From assembly GCA_016191015.1 (NCBI GenBank), contig JACPPM010000211.1, positions 1-55,796 on the forward strand: DNA of 55,796 nt, given 5' to 3'. The stretch comes from Acidobacteriota bacterium. GTDB lineage: Bacteria > Acidobacteriota > CAIWXX01. The notes beneath the pieces were generated by a model that was not told where the DNA came from, ran no database searches, and saw only the letters and a list, made by a program, of their open reading frames with translations. Both the position numbers and the translations under genes were made by a program. Positions 50,484 through 55,796 of the stretch are shown here, one piece after another. Every line of letters starts with the position of its first letter. The first letter of the stretch is position 1.

Positions 50484-51956
50484 TTGAAGATTACTCGTTG
50501 TTTCGCCGTCACAGCAGGCGCGGCGGTTCTGTCCTGGGCATTCGCTGCACGGGCCGATGCTGCAAGCCATGCGATTCACAATCCCGCCACGGCGGCGTTT
50601 GCCGTCGACCAGCTCCAGGCCCGGACCGGCTTGCCGGCGAGCGAGTTCGAATCATGGAAGACGCTCTATGACCCCCAAGTCGGCAAATCACACGTCAGGC
50701 TTACGCGGTCGTACAAAGGCCTGCCCGTGACCGGCGGCGACGTCGTGGTCCACCTCGACGCTGACGGCACGTATCTCGGGATGAGCGGTCGCGCAACGCG
50801 ACTCGACATGGATGTCACGCCTAAAGTGAGCGCCGACCGGGTGGTATCGATTGCGGCCGCGAAGCTCGGGAAGGCTGGCTCTCCGACATCCGAGCTGAAG
50901 ATCTGGATCACCGAGGATGGCACGGCGCACCTTGCGTGGCAGGTCGTTCTCAGCGATCTCTCCGGCTCCGAGCCCTACAAGCACACATACATCGTCGACG
51001 CGAAGACCGGGAATGTCGTCCTGGATTTCGACAGCCTCGAGACTTTGAACGGCACCGGCCGGGGCTATCACAATGGCAACGTCACGATCACGATCACAAG
51101 GAGTGGGGCAAGGTACTATTTGCGAGACCTCACTGCGCGCAACTTCGACACGGCAAACGACCTGGGGTACATCTTCAGTAGCACAACGAGGACATTTGGC
51201 AACGGAAGCTACACGACCACCAGCACAAACGGAGCGGACGTTCACTACGGGTTGATGAAGACATGGGACTACTACGAAGATACCTTCGGTCGGAGCAGCT
51301 ATGATGGTGCAGGAACCTATTTCCCCGCCTTCGTCTACCGGTACGGTACCGGCTATGTCAACGCCTATTGGGCAACCGGCGACGGCTACCTTGTCTTCGG
51401 CGATGGTTCGATTGATGATGGCTACTACCCATTGACGTCCCTCGACGTGGTCGGGCACGAATTCAGCCATGGCGTGTGCGAAACCAGCGTGCCGGGCGGG
51501 TTGAGGTACGTGAGGCAGTCCGGAGGCATCAACGAGGGCAACTCCGACATCTTCGGGACCATGGTCGAATGCTACGCTGGAAACGCCAGCGACCCGTGCG
51601 ACTGGACGATCGGCGAGAAGGTCGTGTCTCCGTACTTGCGCAACATGTCAGATCCCCCCGCCGACGGCGCCTCAATCGACAACTTCAGCGATTACACCGA
51701 CGGTCTCGATGTCCATTACTCGAGTGGGATAGTCAATAAATTCTTCTATCTGCTCTCCGACGACGCCGTATACGGTATCGGCAGCGATGCCGCGGCGGCC
51801 ATCTGGTACCAGGCTCTGACCAACTACTTCGTGAATGCCGAAACGTTTGCAGACGCACGCACGGATACATTGCAGGCAGCTCAGGATCTCTACGGCGCCG
51901 CATCAGCGGAATACAGCGCCGTCGGAGATGCCTGGGACGATGTCGGCCTCCACTAG
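50484..51956 (+). CDS. Secreted thermolysin-family (M4) metalloprotease
   Basis: The 490-residue protein has a signal peptide (MKITRCFAVTAGAAVLSWAFAARA), an FTP/PepSY-type propeptide (about 30-180) and an M4 catalytic domain: HEFSH with His325, Glu326 and His329, a GGINEGNSD zinc-ligand Glu near 350 and a DVHYSSGIVNK catalytic His. The start is TTG at 50,484, after GGAGGAG. As an extracellular protease beside a lanthipeptide cluster it may finish leader removal, as with other two-step class II lanthipeptides, but this is inference. A strong terminator follows. Confidence 0.85.
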   Translation: MKITRCFAVTAGAAVLSWAFAARADAASHAIHNPATAAFAVDQLQARTGLPASEFESWKTLYDPQVGKSHVRLTRSYKGLPVTGGDVVVHLDADGTYLGMSGRATRLDMDVTPKVSADRVVSIAAAKLGKAGSPTSELKIWITEDGTAHLAWQVVLSDLSGSEPYKHTYIVDAKTGNVVLDFDSLETLNGTGRGYHNGNVTITITRSGARYYLRDLTARNFDTANDLGYIFSSTTRTFGNGSYTTTSTNGADVHYGLMKTWDYYEDTFGRSSYDGAGTYFPAFVYRYGTGYVNAYWATGDGYLVFGDGSIDDGYYPLTSLDVVGHEFSHGVCETSVPGGLRYVRQSGGINEGNSDIFGTMVECYAGNASDPCDWTIGEKVVSPYLRNMSDPPADGASIDNFSDYTDGLDVHYSSGIVNKFFYLLSDDAVYGIGSDAAAAIWYQALTNYFVNAETFADARTDTLQAAQDLYGAASAEYSAVGDAWDDVGLH

Positions 51957-51973
51957 ATCGCACCCACAGAAAG

Positions 51974-51998
51974 ATGGCGGGCCACCCCGGCCCGCCAT
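51974..51998 (+). terminator. Rho-independent-type terminator after the M4 protease
   Basis: A perfect 10-bp stem (ATGGCGGGCC and its complement) encloses the loop ACCCC and is followed by TTTCACTTT. It starts 18 bases after the protease stop, so the unit ends here. Confidence 0.7.
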
Positions 51999-52044
51999 TT
52001 CACTTTCAGGAAAGGTCCGCGATTCCGCTGTCGCGGCCGCGTCG

Positions 52045-52824
52045 TCACGCGTCTTCGATTCTGAAACTGAATTCGGCCCGCCCGATCGGAAACCCGCCGT
52101 CCGAAAAGCTCCGCTCCTCGAACCAGACCATGCCGTCCCTCTCGACAATCACGACCGACGATGACCGTGTGCCGTAGAGCTTCGTGGTGACGAAGATCGG
52201 TGCGAGCACTCGTTCACGCTCCAGCCCGACGCCCGTGTCGGGGAGCAGCCGGTCTGGCGGGATGTCCCGTTCGGCCAGGGTCGAGAAGAGCGATTCCGCA
52301 ATCTCTCCCGGCTCTGAGAATCGATCGAGTGTCCGTCGCACCGCCTCCTTCCCGCGCACGACCTTCGGCCACGGATCGTCGAGGAACCCGTTGCTGACCG
52401 CATAGATTCCGTCGCCCAGTGCCACGGGAGAACCGGACCTGTTTGAGCAGTAAGCGAGCCCCAACCGATCACGCGCCACCAGGCAGAAGCCGGCATAGCC
52501 CGTCGTCCTTCCGCGAACTTCTTTCAGGTATTCGGTGGCGGGTTGGGCGCAGAGAAGAAAGTCGCGAACCAGCAGCCCACGCGAGGGGGCGTCTGGGCGT
52601 GGCGACTGCGGCTCTCTGAAATTCGTCACCGCCGCAAAACGCCCCTCGCGGGTCATGCCCATCCAGGTTCCTCGACTCTGAAGATCCCGACCGGCCAGAA
52701 TCGTTGGCGCGTCAGACCAGAAAGCAGCAGCCTGCGTGGGACGGCAGTAGAATTCGTCCCGGTTGGCAGCCACGACCAGCTCGTACCGAGGATGCGTCCG
52801 ATGGGAAACGATGATCAAGCACAC
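52045..52824 (-). CDS. NRDE/TANGO2-like protein
   Basis: This 259-residue protein has the family hallmark ANRDEFYCRPT, ILAGRDL, GTWMGMT and VTNFREP. Eukaryotic and bacterial TANGO2-like proteins begin Met-Cys with the Cys at position 2 of an Ntn-like fold. Starting at the GTG at 52,824 places Cys at position 2 (MCLIIVSH), so I prefer it to the ATG three codons upstream. In other organisms the family is linked to heme or lipid handling; the role here is unknown. It is convergent with the M4 protease. Confidence 0.82.
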   Translation of the reverse strand: MCLIIVSHRTHPRYELVVAANRDEFYCRPTQAAAFWSDAPTILAGRDLQSRGTWMGMTREGRFAAVTNFREPQSPRPDAPSRGLLVRDFLLCAQPATEYLKEVRGRTTGYAGFCLVARDRLGLAYCSNRSGSPVALGDGIYAVSNGFLDDPWPKVVRGKEAVRRTLDRFSEPGEIAESLFSTLAERDIPPDRLLPDTGVGLERERVLAPIFVTTKLYGTRSSSVVIVERDGMVWFEERSFSDGGFPIGRAEFSFRIEDA

Positions 52825-52932
52825 ATCACCCATTATCGCGGACTGACCTCGAAGAACCAAGGCAGCATGAACCACTCTGGTTGTTCTATAATCGGCACTC
52901 TCGCAGAAGACAACGGATTACCAAATGGCACA

Positions 52933-52960
52933 AGCACTCAGCACCCAGCACCCAGCACCG
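52933..52960. repeat. Four tandem 7-bp AGCACCC-like units
   Basis: AGCACTC, AGCACCC, AGCACCC and AGCACCG run in tandem 20 bases upstream of the permease GTG start. It is a short repeat of a kind often seen between genes; I see no function. Confidence 0.45.
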
Positions 52961-52980
52961 ACCCCGCGGAGCGAACCGCG

Positions 52981-55536
52981 GTGAGGTTTCTCCTTCGCAC
53001 GCTCTCGCTCTCCTACGTCCGCCGTCACATGGCGAAGACGCTGCTGACACTGCTTGGCGTCGTCGTCGGCGTCGCGACATACTCGTCGATCAAAGCCGCG
53101 CAGAAGACGCTTGTCGGCGGACTGCGTGCCACGGTCGACCGGATGGCCGGCAAGGCTCAGCTCCAGATCGGCGGCTCCTCCGGCGTGCCCGAAGAGCTGC
53201 AAGAACAGATTCGGGCCGTCAGCGGGGTGAAGGCCGTGGCACCGGTGATCGAGCAGGTGATTTCGCCCGAGAGAGCGGAGCTCGGCAGCCTCCTCGTCCT
53301 GGGCGTCGACCTGCTCGGCGATCGCGAGATGCGGGAGTACGGCTTCGAGGGCGACGACGCAGACCTGGACGATCCGCTCCTGTTTCTGGCGCAGCCCGAC
53401 TCGATCGCGCTCTGCCGCGCCTTCGCGGACCGGGCCGGCATCCGCAAAAACGACACCCTCGAAGTACGCATCGGGGAGTCTCGCAAACGGGTCGTGGTCC
53501 GCGGGTTGTTGGAGGCGAAGGGATTCGCGGAGGCTTTTGGCGGCAACATTGCCATCACAGATGTCTATGCCGCTCAGGAGCTCTTCGGGCGCGGACGCCA
53601 TTTCGACCGCATCGAGGTCCGGCTCGATGAGGGCCTCTCGCTCGAGCAGGGAGAGCGCGCTTTGCGGAGCGCACTCGGCCCGGGCTACGAGATTCAGACA
53701 CCGAGCCGGCGCGGCGCCCAGCTCGAACGCGTGATCACAAACTTCGTTGTCGGGTTCGACATCACCAGCTTTCTGGCGCTCGGAATCGGAGTTTTCCTGA
53801 TCTTCAATGCGTTCACGGTTTCCGTGAACAGGCGGCGGCGGGACATCGGCGTCCTGCGGTCCGTAGGTGCGACTCCCCGACAGATTCAGATTCTGTTCCT
53901 TTCGGAGGCCGCGGTGCTTGGCGTCGCCGGAGGAGCGATCGGGCTCATCGCCGGCACGACGGTGACCCAAGGATTCCTCAGATTCATGGCGCAGACGGTG
54001 CAGACACTCTACGGCGTGACCGATGTCTCGACAGCGCGCGTCACCTTGCCACTCGCCTTGCAATCCGTCGGCCTCGGCATGCTGGCTTCCCTGGCGGGTG
54101 CGTGGGGTCCAGCCCGCGCCGCGGCCCGCGTGCAGCCAACGGAGGCGCTGGCATCGGGGCGGTTCACTTCATCGACGCCGCGGCACGTGAGACTACGCCT
54201 CGGCGCGGGCGCAATGGCGCTCACCCTCGCCGCCCTCATCTCGGTGGCGCAGCCCGACGTGAACCCCGGGACTCTTGTGTGGACAGCCATGGTGCTCGGT
54301 CTGGTCGGTATGACATTGATCGTCAGTCCGGCGGCGAGACAGCTCGTGGTGTGGCTCGCTCCACTCATCTCGCGGATTTCGCCGGTCACCGGGCGTCTCG
54401 CCGCGGATTCACTGCTGAGCCACTCCCGTCGGACGGCGGGCACCGTTTCGGCAATCACGCTCTCGCTCGCCTTCGTGATCGGAACGGCCGGCTACATCGG
54501 CTCGACCCGGACAACCCTCCTGCGATGGATGGACGACATCGTGACCTCGGACCTCTTCGTCCGCGGCTCCAACACTTTGTATCGGCCGGACTATCGCTTC
54601 TCTCCCGAGCTGAAATCCGATCTGCTCGCGGTGCCGGGGGTGAGGGCGGTCGAGTGCTACCGCAGCCAGCGCTTGCCGTTCCGGGGCGAGGACATCCTGC
54701 TCATGACGATTGAGATCGAGGGTCTCCTGCACCGTGTGCACCCGACCTTTGTTGAAGGGGATCCGGAGTCGATGCGGAGGGGACTGGTCGAGCTCGGGCA
54801 GTGCGTCGTGTCCGAGAATTTCGCCAACCGTTTCGGCCTCGGCGTGGGCGATACCGTCGAGCTCCCGGCCCCGGGAGACACGGTCAGCCTGCGGATTTCG
54901 GGGGTGATCAAGGACTACACTTCCGATCGCGGGTCCGTGATCATCGATCGCTCCGTCTTCGTGTCTCGATGGAAAGACGATCGGGTGGATATCTTCGACG
55001 TGAATCTGCTGCCGGGAGTCGATGCCCACACTGCCCGGAACGAAATCCGCAAGAAGCTGGCGGGGAAGACTCCAGCACTCGTGTCGACCCGAAAGGAGTT
55101 CTCGGAAGAGATCGGCCGGGCCGTCGATGCGTTCTACGGGTTGGTCAGAATGTCAGTGATGATGGCACTGGTCGTCGCATTCATGGGAATCGTGACCTCC
55201 CTCATCGTCTCGGTCGTGGAGAGGACGAGAGAAATTGGCATTCTGAAGGCCCTGGGCGCGCTCGGACCACAGATCCGCCGCAGCGTCGCGTACGAAGGCC
55301 TGGTTGCCGCTCACGCCGGCCTGATTCTCGCCCTCCCCTTCGGCGCCCTCATCGCCCACTTCCTCGGATCCACCGTCGCCCGGGCATACGCAGGGTGGAC
55401 AATGCCCACACACTTCCCACTCGACATCCTGCTCGAGCTCGCCATCGCACTTCCGGTTGTCTCCTGGCTCGCAGCGTGGCTGCCCGCACGCCAAGCCGCG
55501 GCGACGAAAGTCACGGAGGCGATCGGGTATGAGTGA
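52981..55536 (+). CDS. Large FtsX/MacB-type ABC transporter permease
   Basis: The 851-residue protein consists of two FtsX-type halves. An N-terminal anchor (LLTLLGVVVGVATYSSI) precedes a soluble domain; a three-helix block around 260-370 includes SFLALGIGVFLIFNAF. A second set begins near LRLGAGAMALTLAALISVA, with another soluble domain and a final three-helix block including RTREIGILKALGA. It matches lipoprotein- or drug-exporting permeases of the DUF214 group. No ATPase or fusion-protein gene is next to it within the window. I chose the GTG at 52,981 (GGAG nine bases upstream) because the recognisable permease begins there. Confidence 0.8.
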   Translation: MRFLLRTLSLSYVRRHMAKTLLTLLGVVVGVATYSSIKAAQKTLVGGLRATVDRMAGKAQLQIGGSSGVPEELQEQIRAVSGVKAVAPVIEQVISPERAELGSLLVLGVDLLGDREMREYGFEGDDADLDDPLLFLAQPDSIALCRAFADRAGIRKNDTLEVRIGESRKRVVVRGLLEAKGFAEAFGGNIAITDVYAAQELFGRGRHFDRIEVRLDEGLSLEQGERALRSALGPGYEIQTPSRRGAQLERVITNFVVGFDITSFLALGIGVFLIFNAFTVSVNRRRRDIGVLRSVGATPRQIQILFLSEAAVLGVAGGAIGLIAGTTVTQGFLRFMAQTVQTLYGVTDVSTARVTLPLALQSVGLGMLASLAGAWGPARAAARVQPTEALASGRFTSSTPRHVRLRLGAGAMALTLAALISVAQPDVNPGTLVWTAMVLGLVGMTLIVSPAARQLVVWLAPLISRISPVTGRLAADSLLSHSRRTAGTVSAITLSLAFVIGTAGYIGSTRTTLLRWMDDIVTSDLFVRGSNTLYRPDYRFSPELKSDLLAVPGVRAVECYRSQRLPFRGEDILLMTIEIEGLLHRVHPTFVEGDPESMRRGLVELGQCVVSENFANRFGLGVGDTVELPAPGDTVSLRISGVIKDYTSDRGSVIIDRSVFVSRWKDDRVDIFDVNLLPGVDAHTARNEIRKKLAGKTPALVSTRKEFSEEIGRAVDAFYGLVRMSVMMALVVAFMGIVTSLIVSVVERTREIGILKALGALGPQIRRSVAYEGLVAAHAGLILALPFGALIAHFLGSTVARAYAGWTMPTHFPLDILLELAIALPVVSWLAAWLPARQAAATKVTEAIGYE

Positions 55537-55631
55537 TGGGCGCGGGGCCCGGGGACTAGGGACTAGTGTCTAAGAAGTTGAGTGTTGACACGAAATGGCA
55601 AAACGTTCGAGTGGGTGAGATCCTCCGAACC

Positions 55632-55746
55632 CCTCTCAGGATAGCAGGTAGGGAGGAATGCAGGAACGGAGCAGTCATCTCCGGAGCTCAGGGTGGCATC
55701 GAACAGACCCCTTCCTGCCTTCCTAACTTCCTGCTTTCCTGAGAGG
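55632..55746. repeat. Imperfect palindrome with 35-base arms
   Basis: The arm 55,632-55,666 pairs with 55,712-55,746 at about 28 of 35 positions; both are iterations of GCAGGAAG/AGGAAGG-like units. The gap 55,537-55,796 holds this element and no gene I can recognise. It looks like another intergenic palindromic repeat family, different from 149-296. Confidence 0.65.
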
Positions 55747-55796
55747 TGCTCGGAAGGGTCTTGCAGCGTGCCTGGGTCTTGCCTGTTTGGTTGCGG

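Noticed and set aside
1-55796. Search for tRNA, rRNA, tmRNA and integrase attachment sites
   Set aside because: No cloverleaf, rRNA segment, tmRNA or integrase gene was recognised by eye; a covariance-model scan would be needed to exclude small RNAs.

Overview
The window is a GC-rich (roughly 60%), gene-dense stretch of a bacterial chromosome. It combines diderm-style surface-glycan genes, a hydrogenase/heterodisulfide-reductase operon typical of anaerobic or facultative metabolism, a class II lanthipeptide cluster and interspersed palindromic intergenic repeats. This suits an uncultured environmental lineage such as an Acidobacteriota-like or related phylum, but no rRNA or other marker is present, so the placement is a low-confidence inference.

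Region 1 (about 1-28,160) is a carbohydrate locus. A strong promoter (344-372) starts a plus-strand run: phosphotransferase, two sugar-nucleotide SDR enzymes, a methyltransferase and a GT2. A minus-strand operon (12,111 back to 5,774) encodes AsnB, GT4, methyltransferase and GT4. Four adjacent proteins (GT2, both GT4s, one methyltransferase) end in the same roughly 90-residue Rossmann-like module. Back-to-back promoters at 12,299-12,376 separate this operon from a nine-gene plus-strand operon (12,693-21,020). That operon encodes a nucleotidyltransferase-PfkB fusion, a GmhA-like isomerase, a deoxyhypusine-synthase-like protein, an SDR, a split transketolase, an MDR dehydrogenase, a HAD phosphatase and a methyltransferase; I read it as synthesis of a heptose-like activated sugar. 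After a minus-strand NHL propeller protein and methyltransferase come three enzymes (25,066-28,158) that fit UDP-L-QuiNAc or UDP-L-FucNAc synthesis. No flippase, polymerase or ABC polysaccharide exporter is visible.

Region 2 (28,127-36,871, minus strand) is one operon, hdrC-hdrB-hdrA-mvhD-mvhG-mvhA-protease, behind a perfect-consensus sigma70 promoter. It encodes a group 3c-type [NiFe]-hydrogenase joined to heterodisulfide reductase, with a GltD-like NAD(P)H/FAD module inserted into HdrA. A decayed fragment of a different hydrogenase large subunit lies just upstream.

Region 3 (about 37,600-43,130) holds accessory genes: an exported DUF4097 protein, a Uma2 nuclease, a dispersed repeat, a ParE toxin remnant, a VapBC pair with a probable operator, and a two-gene ABC transporter.

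Region 4 (about 43,400-52,000) is a class II lanthipeptide cluster: a LanT-type peptidase/exporter, three divergent precursor peptides sharing a leader signature, a 30-bp palindrome, LanM, and a secreted M4 metalloprotease. A roughly 125-bp conserved element occurs before LanT and again between LanM and the protease. The window ends with an NRDE/TANGO2-like protein, a large FtsX-type permease and another palindromic repeat.
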